The translations under genes were made by a program, and so were the position numbers. Positions 47,758 through 57,207 of a DNA stretch of 64,000 nucleotides are shown piece by piece. Within the stretch, counting starts at the first letter, position 1. Every line of letters starts with the position of its first letter. The notes below the pieces were generated by a model. That model ran no database searches, was not told where the DNA came from, and saw only the letters and a list, made by a program, of their open reading frames with translations. Source of the DNA: Terrabacter tumescens (GTDB taxonomy: Bacteria; Actinomycetota; Actinomycetes; Actinomycetales; Dermatophilaceae). The stretch lies in contig NZ_BMNZ01000004.1 of assembly GCF_014646815.1 (NCBI RefSeq), positions 519,103-583,102 of the forward strand, given 5' to 3'.

Positions 47758-48312
47758 ATGACCTCGCCCACCCCCGATCGCGGTCCGATGTCCCGCATGG
47801 TGCTGCCCGGCCCGGCCCGCTCGGTCCAGGGGCACCGCGCCGGGATCGTCACGCGTGCCACGGCGGGGGCTGTCGACCTCGTCGTCGCGGTGCTGGGCGT
47901 CGCGCTGGGGTATGCCGTGTGGTCCGGGGCCGTCTTCGTCCTGGGGCCCGCGTCGTTCCGCTTCCCCGACCCGGGCGGCCTGAGACTGCTCCTCCTCGTG
48001 CTCGGGGTGCTCACGGCATACCTCACCGTCGCGTGGGCCACCACGGGGCGGACGGTCGGCAACCGCCTGCTCGGCCTGCGTGTCGTCGGCGACGGGACGG
48101 GTCGCGTCGGGTTCGTGCGGGCGCTGCTCCGTGCGCTGCTGTGCGTGGCGTTCCCGGTCCTGCTCTTCTGGGTGCTCGTCAGCCCGGAGAACCGGTCGCT
48201 GCCGGACGTGCTGCTGCGCACGTCGGTGGTCTACGACTGGACCTCGGGTGGCCGTCGGGGGAGCGAGCCGACGACGACCCCGCCGCCGATCGTGCTGCCC
48301 CACGACGAGTGA
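47758..48312 (+). CDS. RDD family membrane protein
   Basis: 184 aa. The RDD domain has helix 1 AGAVDLVVAVLGVALGYAVW (Asp in first helix), helix 2 LRLLLLVLGVLTAYLTVAW, the loop GRTVGNRLLGLRVV and helix 3 LRALLCVAFPVLLFWVLV. The role is often given as transport-related but is not established. It belongs to the same transcript as the nonapeptide repeat protein. Confidence 0.87.
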   Translation: MTSPTPDRGPMSRMVLPGPARSVQGHRAGIVTRATAGAVDLVVAVLGVALGYAVWSGAVFVLGPASFRFPDPGGLRLLLLVLGVLTAYLTVAWATTGRTVGNRLLGLRVVGDGTGRVGFVRALLRALLCVAFPVLLFWVLVSPENRSLPDVLLRTSVVYDWTSGGRRGSEPTTTPPPIVLPHDE

Positions 48313-48354
48313 CCGCAGAGGTCGACGTCGCCGAGAACTCTTGACGCACGAGCG

Positions 48355-48369
48355 CTCTGCGATGCAGAG
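48355..48369. promoter_or_regulatory. Candidate operator of the membrane protein / winged-helix pair
   Basis: CTCTGC-GAT-GCAGAG is a perfect 6-3-6 palindrome, 15 bases after TTGACG (a -35-like hexamer at 48341). It is a likely autoregulatory site for the winged-helix regulator. Confidence 0.5.
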
Positions 48370-48418
48370 TGAACGCATCGAGCGCACAGGGGCGCTCCGG
48401 TGACGGAAGGACGCTCCG

Positions 48419-49171
48419 ATGAACGAGACCCACCCCACCCCGCCGGCGCGAGCTGCGGAGGTGGCTGCCGCCGAGGAGGCCCTCGCGCGCACCCAGCACC
48501 TGCGCCGCGTCGCCCGGCGCGACACCCAGGGACTCGCGATCCCGCTGCTCGTCCTGGGCCCGCTGACCGTGGCCGCCGCTGCGCTGCAACGTCTTTGGCT
48601 GTGGTGGATGGTCCGCGACCTCGGCCCGGGGGAGAGCCGCAGCGCGACCGACGGCGAGATGGCCTTCACGAACATCGTCGACACGTACTGGGGCACGGTC
48701 GGCGCCCTCGGACTGCTCGCCATCGGCCTCTGGTTCGGCGTGCGCAGCCGGCGGCTCGGTGCCGGCGCCGGAGCCGGTGCGTGGGTCGCGGCGGCCGTCG
48801 CGGTCTTCGTCCTCGTGGCCTACAACGGCATCTTCGTGTGGGTCCCGTTCCTCATGCCGCTGACGATGGTGTCGGTGCTGGCGCCCAGCGCGGTTATCGC
48901 GTTGGCGCTGCTGCTCGTGGGCTGGCGCCGGCACAACGGACGCCTTGCCGCGTGGGCGCTGGCGTTCGGGGTGGTCACGGTGCTGGCTTCGCTCGGCTTC
49001 TTCGACAACCGCCTCTACGACCTGCTGACCCTGGTGCGGCTCCCGACCGACGTCGTCCTGGCGGTGGGTGGCTGGGGAGGCCTGGTCGCCCAGGTCGCCC
49101 TCGGTGTCGCCATGGTCGTCGTGGGGCTGCGCGCCCGCCGAGCGGATCAGGGCGCGCCGGTGACGCCGTGA
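48419..49171 (+). CDS. Polytopic membrane protein of unknown function
   Basis: 250 aa. A charged N-terminal 40 residues precede about six helices (LAIPLLVLGPLTVAAAALQ, TVGALGLLAIGLWFGV, WVAAAVAVFVLVAYNGIF and others). It overlaps the following winged-helix regulator by four bases (GTGA). This pairing of a membrane protein with a DNA-binding regulator recurs in actinobacteria. Function unknown. Confidence 0.8.
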   Translation: MNETHPTPPARAAEVAAAEEALARTQHLRRVARRDTQGLAIPLLVLGPLTVAAAALQRLWLWWMVRDLGPGESRSATDGEMAFTNIVDTYWGTVGALGLLAIGLWFGVRSRRLGAGAGAGAWVAAAVAVFVLVAYNGIFVWVPFLMPLTMVSVLAPSAVIALALLLVGWRRHNGRLAAWALAFGVVTVLASLGFFDNRLYDLLTLVRLPTDVVLAVGGWGGLVAQVALGVAMVVVGLRARRADQGAPVTP

Positions 49172-49551
49172 GCGCTCGCGACGCACCACCCGCCGAGGCG
49201 AGCGGCAACGGGCCCGTCGGCGGGCACGGCGACGAGACGCCGCACCCCACGAGCGGTCTCGACGACGTCGTGCACCAGAAGGCGCGTCTCGGGATCCTCG
49301 CCGTGCTCGCCGAGACGGAGAAGGCCGACTTCACCTATCTCAAGAAGCTGCTCCAGCTCACCGACGGCAACCTCGGTCGCCACATCGAGGTCCTCGCCGG
49401 CAGCGGGCTCGTGCACGTCGAGAAGGGCTACGCCGGCAAGCGGCCTCGCACGTGGGTCACCATCACCGGGGCCGGGCGCCGGGCGCTCGACGAGGAGATG
49501 GCGGCCATCCGTGAGCTGCTCCGGCGCTTCGAGTCCGGCGGCCCCGGCTGA
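49168..49551 (+). CDS. Winged-helix transcriptional regulator (HTH_34-like)
   Basis: 127 aa. After a disordered 30 residues, LDDVVHQKARLGILAVLAETEKADFTYLKKLLQLTDGNLGRHIEVLAGSGLVHVEKG is the one-domain winged helix of the ArsR/MarR-like HTH_34 group, with wing segment RPRTWVTITGAGRRAL. It probably represses its own operon through the upstream CTCTGC palindrome. Coupled to the membrane protein before it. Confidence 0.88.
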   Translation: MSARDAPPAEASGNGPVGGHGDETPHPTSGLDDVVHQKARLGILAVLAETEKADFTYLKKLLQLTDGNLGRHIEVLAGSGLVHVEKGYAGKRPRTWVTITGAGRRALDEEMAAIRELLRRFESGGPG

Positions 49552-49575
49552 GCGTCGCCCGAGGCGCGCACGAAC

Positions 49576-49648
49576 GACCGTTGGTGCGCGCCCGGCGCGA
49601 CACACCGTGCGACACGCCGGTCAGGCAGCACTCGGTCGACCAACGGTC
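49576..49648. repeat. 73-bp element, copy 3
   Basis: It starts GACCGTTGGT and ends GACCAACGGTC. It has exactly the same length as copies 1 and 2 near 17.5 and 18.5 kb, but the interior is largely different. It fills the convergent junction between the winged-helix regulator and the nitrilase gene. Confidence 0.75.
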
Positions 49649-49671
49649 GTCGGTCGGCAGACCCGCGTCGG

Positions 49672-50595
49672 TCAGCCGGCGTCTCCGCGGTGGATCGGGG
49701 CGTGGGGGAACGACGTCTCCGCGGCGCCCTCGAGCTCGGCCCGGTGGTTGCGGATGAGGTCGAGGTTGCGGTCGCGCAGGTGGTCGAAGGCCTGCCCGAC
49801 GTTGGAGCCGGGCGTCAGCGACGAGAGCGCCTCGGCCGGGTCGAGCCGCGCCGTCACCCAGCCCGGGTGCGTCGCGGCCTTGGCCACGATGTGCCCGATC
49901 GGGGTCACGATGTGCGAGTTGCCGAAGTACAGCACCCCGGCCGGGTCGGCGCCGACGGCGTTGGCGCCGATGACGTAGACGTGGTTGTCGTAGGCGCGCG
50001 CCCGCGACGTGAGGTCCCAGATGTCGGCCGAGCGCAGCAGCGCCGAGGGTCGGCAGATGACCTCGGCCCCCTGCACCGCCTGGATCCGCGACAGCTCGGG
50101 ATAGTCGCCGTCGAAGCAGATGATCATGCCGATGCGACCGAGCTCGGTGTCGCACACCGTGACGGTGTCGCCCGGGGTGACCCACCCACCGCCGCTGACG
50201 ATCTCGAAGCAGAACGGGTGCGTCTTGCGGTAGGTGCCGAGCAGGTCGCCCGACGGGCCGATGAGCACCGAGGAGTTGTAGACGACGCCCCGCTCGGGCC
50301 CACGCTCGTAGGTCCCGAAGCAGACGTGCACGCCGAGCTCGCGGGCCACGGCCTGGATCGGCTCGATCATCGCGCCGGGCAGCTCGGTGACGAGGTCCCA
50401 GAGCTCCTCCTTGGAGCAGCCGGGGGTGAAGCCGGTGCTCGCCGTCTCGGGCAGCACCACGAGCTCGGCGCCCGTGGCCTCGACGCACCGGCGCGTCATC
50501 TCGACGCAGGTCTCGAGGTTGGTCCGGATCGTCTCGGCACTGAGCGGAGCCGGCACGGGAGCGACCTGCACGGCCGCGGCGGTGAACGCGCGCAT
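49672..50595 (-). CDS. Carbon-nitrogen hydrolase (nitrilase superfamily amidase)
   Basis: 307 aa. The catalytic triad is intact: Glu50 in VLPETAST, Lys124 in YRKTHPF and Cys160 in IICFDGDYPE. The superfamily includes N-carbamoyl-beta-alanine amidohydrolases and aliphatic amidases. As last gene of the coxM-S-L-G operon it could release ammonia from an amide or ureide intermediate. The exact substrate is unknown. The ATG has GGAAGGG upstream. Confidence 0.9.
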   Translation of the reverse strand: MRAFTAAAVQVAPVPAPLSAETIRTNLETCVEMTRRCVEATGAELVVLPETASTGFTPGCSKEELWDLVTELPGAMIEPIQAVARELGVHVCFGTYERGPERGVVYNSSVLIGPSGDLLGTYRKTHPFCFEIVSGGGWVTPGDTVTVCDTELGRIGMIICFDGDYPELSRIQAVQGAEVICRPSALLRSADIWDLTSRARAYDNHVYVIGANAVGADPAGVLYFGNSHIVTPIGHIVAKAATHPGWVTARLDPAEALSSLTPGSNVGQAFDHLRDRNLDLIRNHRAELEGAAETSFPHAPIHRGDAG

Positions 50596-50597
50596 CG

Positions 50598-51248
50598 TCA
50601 GCCCTTCCGTCCGACGGCCCAGCCGACGACGACGCCGACGAGCGCGACCACGCCGCCCGTGACGACGCCGAGGGCGAAGTCGCGCCCGGCGAACGGGCCT
50701 GCGGGAGTGGGCCGGCCGGCATACGACACGGGCGCAGGGGCACCACTGGGTATGCCGGGTGCCGCGGTCACCGGGACGGGTGCGGGAGCGCTCGGGGCCG
50801 CGACGCGGACGCCCGAGATGTCGGCGTCGACAGCCGAGAAGAACTGGCCCGCCATCTTCTTCGTGACGCCGGCGAGCATCCGCTGGCCCACGCCGCCGAT
50901 GACGCCACCGACGGACGCGTCGGCGTCGTAGGTGAGGTCGGTGCCGCCGCCGTTGGAGGGGGCGAGGCGCACGACGACGTCGGCGTCCACGGTGCCCGGC
51001 GCGCCGGCACCTGAGGCCTTCATCGTGAAGGAGTCCGGGTGCTGCGGGTCGCGCAGCGAGACCTCGCCGTCGTAGGTGCCCTTGATGGCGGCGACGCCCG
51101 CCGTGACGGTCATCGCGTAGTGGTCGGGGCCGAGCTCGGTGAGGCGCTCGCAGCCCGGCAGGCAGCGCGCGAGCACGGCCGGGTCGTGGAAGGCGTCCCA
51201 CACCTGCTGCGGGTCGGCCGCGAGAGTGGCGGATCCGGTGATCTTCAT
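50598..51248 (-). CDS. CoxG-like SRPBCC protein with C-terminal membrane anchor
   Basis: 216 aa. The START/SRPBCC domain (DPQQVWDAFHDPAVLARCLPGCERLTELGPDHY) matches CoxG/DUF1857-type carbon monoxide dehydrogenase accessory proteins. A Pro/Ala linker follows, then the helix GVVTGGVVALVGVVVGWAVG and a basic end. It recruits the molybdenum hydroxylase to the membrane in the CO dehydrogenase system, and probably does the same here. It overlaps the coxL stop by four bases. Confidence 0.9.
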   Translation of the reverse strand: MKITGSATLAADPQQVWDAFHDPAVLARCLPGCERLTELGPDHYAMTVTAGVAAIKGTYDGEVSLRDPQHPDSFTMKASGAGAPGTVDADVVVRLAPSNGGGTDLTYDADASVGGVIGGVGQRMLAGVTKKMAGQFFSAVDADISGVRVAAPSAPAPVPVTAAPGIPSGAPAPVSYAGRPTPAGPFAGRDFALGVVTGGVVALVGVVVGWAVGRKG

Positions 51249-53673
51249 GCGGACGGCTCCTTCGATGACGTGCGTGAGAGGCGGTGCAGGGACGGGATCT
51301 CGCCGTCGGCGTGGCGGCGGCGCAGCTCCCAGAGCTCGTAGGGCGAGATCGGCATGCGGGTGATCGGGAAGCCCTCGGCGTCCTCGATGGCCGAGGCGAT
51401 GACGGCGGTGACCGGGATGCAGCCCGCCTCGCCGGCGCCCTTGATGCCCAAGGGGTTCAGCGGGCTGGGCGTCTCGAGGTGGTCGGCCTCGATCGTCGGC
51501 ACCTCGGAGGCGTAGGGCATGAGGAAGTCCATGTACGAGGCGTTGAGCAGCTGACCCGACTCGTCGTAGGCCATCCGCTCGTAGAGCGCGCCGCCGACGC
51601 CCTGGGCCACCCCGCCGTGGACCTGGCCCTCGACGATCATCGGGTTGATCATCGTGCCGCAGTCGTGGATGACGCAGTAGCGCAGGATCTTGATCTCGGC
51701 GGTGACCGGGTCGGTCTCGACGATCGCCGCGTGCATGCCGTTGGCGAAGGTGGCCTGGGTGGGGGAGTAGAAGCCCTTGCCCTCCAGGCCCGGCTCCTCG
51801 CCCTCGGCGACCGGCGGCTTGTCGGGGTCGAAGGTGCCGGCGAACTGGGTTGCGGCCTTGGCCGCCTCATCGAACGCGTAGCGCAGCGGGTTGGACAGCA
51901 CCGACACCGTGCCGAGGCTCATCGACGTCGCCGGCGCACCCTTGACGCGCACCGTGCCCTCGACGATCTCGAGGTCGTCGGGCGACACCTCGAGAGCATC
52001 CGCGGCGATGCGCAGGGCCTTCTCGCGCACCTTGCGGGCGCCGAGGGCGATGGCGCTGCCGCTCATGACCGCGGCTCGCGACGCGAAGGTGCCCACGGCA
52101 TACGCCATCTTGCGGGTGTCGCCCGTCGTGACGTGGACGTCCTCCATCCGCACGCCGAGCTCCTGCGCGACGATCTGCGCGAAGACGGTCTCGTGGCCCT
52201 GGCCCTGGGAGGTCAGGCCGGTCGACACGTTGACGCGGCCGCTCGTCTCGATCTGGATGTGGCCGCCCTCGTAGGGGCCGACGCCGGTCCCCTCGACGTA
52301 GCAGCCGATCCCGAGCCCGACCTTGCGGCCCTCGGCCTCGGCGGCGCGGCGGTAGTCGGCGAAGTCGTCCCAGCCGACGAGCTCCTTGAGCTTGGCGAGA
52401 CTCGCCGGGAAGTCGCCCGAGTCGTACTTGAGCGGGCGGCCGTCCTGGAAGAGCAGGCCGTGGTCCCAAGGCATCTCGGTGGGGAGGATGAAGTTGCGCG
52501 ACCGGACCTCGGCGCGGTCGAGGCCGAGCTCGTCGGCGATCGCGTCCATCGTGCGCTCCATGGCGAAGCAGCCCTGCGGACGCCCCGCGCCCCGGTAGGG
52601 CGTCACGAGGACGGTGTTCGTGTAGAGCGACCAGAACTCGCAGCGGTAGGTGCCCGGCTTGTAGGGCCCCAGCAGCTGGGTCGACGTGATGATCGGGACG
52701 ATGATGCCGTAGGGGGTGTAGGCGCCGTTGTCGTGCCAGAACTTCACGTCGAGCGCGAGCAGGTGGCCCTCGTCGTCGAACGCGACGGTGACGCGCTGGA
52801 GCTGGCCGCGCTCGTGGGCCGAGGAGATGAAGTGCTCGCGGCGGTCCTCGGCCCACTTGACGGGCCGTCCGAGCAGGCGCGCCGCCCAGGGGACGAGCAC
52901 CTCCTCCGGCCACGGGTGCATGATCTTGACGCCGAAGCCGCCGCCCACGTCGGGCGCGATGCACTCGACCTTGGCCAGCGGCAGCTCGAGCCGAGCGGCG
53001 ACCGCGGCGCGGACGCCGGTGGAGGTCTGCGTGGAGGAGTACATCCGCAGCTCGCCGCGCTCGGTGTCCCAGCGGGCGTAGACGCCCTTGCCCTCCATCG
53101 GCATGCAGGCGCTGCGCTCGATGTCGAGGTCGAGCGTCAGGGTGTGCGGCGCGGCGGCCATGGCCGCGTCGACGTCGCCGACCTCCTGGAGCATGTGCGC
53201 CGCGACGTTGCCCGGCACGTCGTCGTGGACGAGCAGGTCGCCGTCGCGCGCCGTCTCGATGCCGACGACGACGGGCAGCTGCTCGTAGCTGACGCGGATG
53301 CGCTGGCAGGCGTCTTCGGCGACGTAGCGGTCGGTCGCGACGACCATGACGACGGCCTCACCGACGTGGTTGACCTGGTCCTTGGCGAGGGCGTAGCCCG
53401 TGCGCCCGTGGGTCAGGGTCGGGTGTGGGATGAGCAGGGGCATGGGCTCGCCGACGCTGCGGGGCAGGTCCTCGTGGACGTAGATGCCGACGACGCCCTC
53501 GACGTCGATGGCGTCCGACGCGTCGATGTCGACGATGCGCGCGTGGGCGTGCGGGCTGCGCACGAAGGCCGCGGCGAGGGCGTCGTGGCCGAGGTCGTCG
53601 AGGTAGCGGCCACCGCCGGTGACCAGGCGCGGGTCCTCCTTGCGCCTGATCGGCGCGCCGAACATCTGGGTCG

Positions 53674-53677
<4 letters not shown>
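51245..53677 (-). CDS. Molybdenum hydroxylase large subunit (form II CoxL / xanthine dehydrogenase type)
   Basis: 810 aa. It starts GAPIRRKEDPRLVTGGGRYLDD. Cofactor motifs are DVGGGFGVKIMHPW and TPYRGAGRPQG near residue 365. The catalytic Glu is in GIKGAGEAGCIP near residue 745. The active loop reads AYRGAGR-like and not the AYRCSFR of true CO dehydrogenase, so this is a hydroxylase of an N-heterocycle or aldehyde. Given the permease and barbiturase-like neighbours, uracil/thymine is a candidate substrate. It is coupled to coxS by ATGA. Confidence 0.9.
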
Positions 53678-54217
<540 letters not shown>

Positions 54218-54225
<8 letters not shown>

Positions 54226-55186
54226 CGCTGGCTCCTTCTCCACCGAACGCAGCGTTCGGTGTCGAACTCAGTGTTGTAACAGCGCTTTCGCGATCGAACG
54301 CTGCGTTCGGCGCGGTCGTGGCGCGGTCGGCGGCTTGGGGGAGGACCCGGCGGGTCAGCTCCGTGACGAGCATGCGCCGGTAGTCGGCGCTGGCGTGGAT
54401 GTCGCCCTCGGGGTCGACGTGGTCGCGCACCGCCTCGGCAGCGTCGTCGAGGGCAGAGGCCCACGCGCCCGACCCCGGCTCGACGCCACCGAGCGCCGGC
54501 CCCAGGTCGAGCACCGAGGGCACGTCGGTGACGGAGACGAACGAGGCGCGGGCGCCCGAGACGACGCCGTCCGTGACGGTCACCGTCACCCCGACGCCGG
54601 CCATGGCGTAGTCGCCGTGGCGGCGCGCGGCTTCGGTGAACGCGGTCCCGGTGCCGGCAGGGAGGCGGCCGAATCGCACTGCCACGGCAAGCTCCTCGGC
54701 GGCGAGCGAGGTCTCCAGCGCGCCGAGGAAGAAGTCGGACCAGGCGATCTCGCGCGACCCGGTCGGGCCCGCGACCTCGACGACGCCGTCGGTCAGCGCG
54801 AGGATCGCGGGCATCTCGCCGGCCGCGTCGGCGTGCGCGATGGAGCCGACGGTCGTGCCGCGGTTGCGGATGGCGGGGTGGGCGACGTTGACGAGCGCCT
54901 GGCGCAGGAGGGGGAGGGCGGCATACGCACTCTCGGAGCGCTCGAGGCCGGCGTGGCGCACGAGGGCGCCCACGCGTACGGCATCGGGCGTCACCTCGAC
55001 GGTGTCGAGCCCGGCCACGCGGTTGATGTCGACCAGGTGGGCCGGTGACGCGAGGCGCATGTTGAGGATCGGGATGAGGCTCTGACCGCCGGCGAGGACC
55101 TTGCCGTCGTGACCGACCTCGGTGAGGACGGCGACGGCCTGCTCGACGGTGAGCGGTGCGTGGTGCTCGAAGGGGGCGGGCTTCAC
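54218..55186 (-). CDS. Molybdenum hydroxylase FAD-binding medium subunit
   Basis: 322 aa. FAD-binding motifs are AGGQSLIPILNMRLASP and RNRGTTVGSIAHADAAGEMP. The C-terminal domain ends at YRRMLVTELTRRVL. Beyond this lies an extra tail of about 30 residues with two PNAAF copies, encoded by two palindromes, that has no family counterpart. First gene of the coxM-coxS-coxL-coxG-nitrilase operon. The GTG start was chosen at MKPAPFEHHAPLTVEQA. Confidence 0.93.
54242..54309. promoter_or_regulatory. Twin 15-19 bp palindromes at the coxM/coxS boundary
   Basis: ACCGAACGC-A-GCGTTCGGT (54242-54260) and CGAACGC-T-GCGTTCG (54295-54309) share the same half site. The spacing is about five helical turns between centres, with a less GC-rich stretch in between. 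They look like a double operator for a TetR-like dimer placed before coxS. Confidence 0.55.
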
Positions 55187-55278
55187 CGAACCGATCCTGC
55201 CTTCCGACCCCCGGTGGGGACTAGTGATCGTTGTGAATCGCTGCACGTGGGCTTTTGGCAACTTCTGCCCTGAACGAC

Positions 55279-55311
55279 CGTGGGCCCCCGATCCGAGATC
55301 GGAGGCCCACG
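55279..55311 (-). terminator. Intrinsic terminator of the permease gene
   Basis: CGTGGGCCCCCGATC pairs with GATCGGAGGCCCACG, one mismatch, across a CGA loop. It lies 24 bases past the permease stop and separates it from coxM, so the two are separate transcripts. Confidence 0.85.
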
Positions 55312-55334
55312 GGCCGGTGCTCAGGTGCGCTGGT

Positions 55335-56822
55335 TCAGCGGCGGCGCAGGTCCGGTCCGCCGGGGTGGTCCTGGTAGAGGTCGTCGATGCCGTCGGCGTC
55401 GCCGTAGTCCCCTTCCCGTTCGCCCAGCGAGATCATCGTGCCTCCTGCTGCGTCGGCGCGTTCACGCAGGTCGGCCGGAGCGAGGGCGCGGGCCACGTGG
55501 AAGGCCACGACGGCCACGATCGTGCCGAGCGCGATGCCGCCGAGCGAGAAGTCCGAGCTGAAGACGAGCGACACGTTGCCGATGCCGATGACGATGCCCG
55601 CTGCGACCGGGACGAGGTTGATCGGGTTGCCGAAGTCGACCCCGTTCTCCTTCCAGATCTTCGCGCCCAGCAGGCCGATCATGCCGTAGAGCACGACGGT
55701 GATGCCGCCGAGGACGCCGCCCGGGACCGAGGCGACGAGCGCGCCGAACTTCGGCGACAGGCCGAAGACGATCGCGACGATCGCCGCCACGTAGTAGGCA
55801 GCCGTCGAGTAGACGCGGGTGGCGGCCATGACACCGATGTTCTCGGCATACGTCGTCGTCGGCGAGCCGCCGACGGAGCTCGCGATGACGGTGCCGACAC
55901 CGTCGGCGGCGATGGCGCGGCCCATGTACGGGTCGAGGTTCGTCTTCGTCATCTCGGCGACGGCCTTGACGTGGCCGGTGTTCTCGGCGATGAGGGCGAT
56001 GACGGCCGGGAGCACGAGCAGGATCGCGGCGACCGAGAACGACGGCGCGTGGATGCCGACGATCTCCTTGCCGTCGGCGCCCGTCGTCGTCGACGGCGGG
56101 AGGCCGAACCACGGCTGGCTCGCGAGGTTGTCGAAGTTCGTGCGGAAGTGCGTCGTGATCTTGCCGGCGCCCGCGTCGTACGACGTGATCTGGCCGAACA
56201 TCTTGTCGAAGAGCCACGAGATCACGTAGCCGAAGATGAGCGCGAGGAACACCGCGATGCGGCTGACGAAGCCCTTGAAGGCCACGGCGCAGATGATGGT
56301 GAACGTCATGACGAGCAGCGCCACCCACTGGTCCTGGGGCCAGTAGATGTTGGCCACGACCGGCGCGAGGTTGAAGCCGATGAGCATGACGACCGCACCG
56401 GTCACGACCGGCGGCAGCACCTTGTGCAGCACCGACGAGCCGAGGAAGTGGATCGCCACGCCGACGAGCGCCAGGACGAGGCCGGCGACGAGGATCGCGC
56501 CGGTCACCTGCTGCGAGGTGCCGCCCTGCGCCCGGATGGCCGCGACGGCACCGACGAAGCTCGCCGACGTGCCGAGGTAGCTCGGGACCTTGCCGTTCAC
56601 GATCAGCAGGAAGCAGATCGTCGCGATGCCGCTCATCATGATCGCGAGTTGCGCGTTGAGGCCCATGATCAGGGGGAAGACGAACGTCGCACCGAACATC
56701 GCGACGACGTGCTGCGCACCGAGACCGATCGTCTTGCCCCACGACAGCCGTTCGTCAGGTGCGACGACGTCGTCGGGGCCCATCGTCTTGCCGTCCCCGT
56801 GCAGTTTCCAGCCCAAAGCCAT
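55335..56822 (-). CDS. Pyrimidine/uracil permease, UraA/RutG-like NAT family
   Basis: 495 aa with about 12-14 helices. The substrate-site signature is SVGGSPTTTYAENIGVMAATRVYST, the UraA/RutG pattern, and not the QN-x-G segment of xanthine or urate carriers. The conserved Glu in ALIAENTGHVKAVAEMT lies in an earlier core helix. This supports uptake of uracil or thymine. The ATG at 56822 has GGAG six bases upstream; the longer GTG at 56843 is less likely. The C-terminal 50 residues are acidic and cytoplasmic. Confidence 0.9.
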   Translation of the reverse strand: MALGWKLHGDGKTMGPDDVVAPDERLSWGKTIGLGAQHVVAMFGATFVFPLIMGLNAQLAIMMSGIATICFLLIVNGKVPSYLGTSASFVGAVAAIRAQGGTSQQVTGAILVAGLVLALVGVAIHFLGSSVLHKVLPPVVTGAVVMLIGFNLAPVVANIYWPQDQWVALLVMTFTIICAVAFKGFVSRIAVFLALIFGYVISWLFDKMFGQITSYDAGAGKITTHFRTNFDNLASQPWFGLPPSTTTGADGKEIVGIHAPSFSVAAILLVLPAVIALIAENTGHVKAVAEMTKTNLDPYMGRAIAADGVGTVIASSVGGSPTTTYAENIGVMAATRVYSTAAYYVAAIVAIVFGLSPKFGALVASVPGGVLGGITVVLYGMIGLLGAKIWKENGVDFGNPINLVPVAAGIVIGIGNVSLVFSSDFSLGGIALGTIVAVVAFHVARALAPADLRERADAAGGTMISLGEREGDYGDADGIDDLYQDHPGGPDLRRR

Positions 56823-56839
56823 TCCGACTCCTATGGTTG

Positions 56840-56857
56840 CCACATGCGGTGATGTGG
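56840..56857. promoter_or_regulatory. Possible operator upstream of permease
   Basis: CCACAT-GCGGTG-ATGTGG is a perfect 6-6-6 inverted repeat just before the permease start. Only symmetry and position support it. Confidence 0.3.
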
Positions 56858-57008
56858 GTCACGTCCCAGACCGGGATGGCCGAAAACTACTCCCACCTCA
56901 GGGGATTGCGTTCGTCAAACGTTGATACACGCCGACGGAACCCCTCTGGCATGTCATGACGTATGCCGTGTGGCGCGGCCGTCCGCCCCGCGCACGTCGG
57001 TCCGTGGC

Positions 57009-57205
57009 ACGACAGCTTTGCCGGGGCGGGGTTGTCGGGGTGGGGTAGGTGAGTGGGCCGCAACAAGTCCGCCGGGGCGGGGTTCTCGGGGTGGGGTAGC
57101 GGGTGAGGGCCGCAACAAGTCCGCCGGGGCGGAGGTTTCGGGGGCGCGGCGGTGGTGGGGCCGCATCAAGTCCGCCGGGGCGGGGTTGTCGGGGGCGCGG
57201 TGGAG
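57009..57205. repeat. About 51-bp GC-rich direct repeats, four degenerate units
   Basis: Each unit contains AAGTCCGCCGGGGCGGGGTT or a close variant, then TCGGGG and a GGTGGGG-rich stretch. Units begin near 57009, 57058, 57109 and 57160. The region lies between the permease promoter and the pucR-like gene's 3' end and has no coding support. Confidence 0.75.
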
Positions 57206-57207
57206 CG

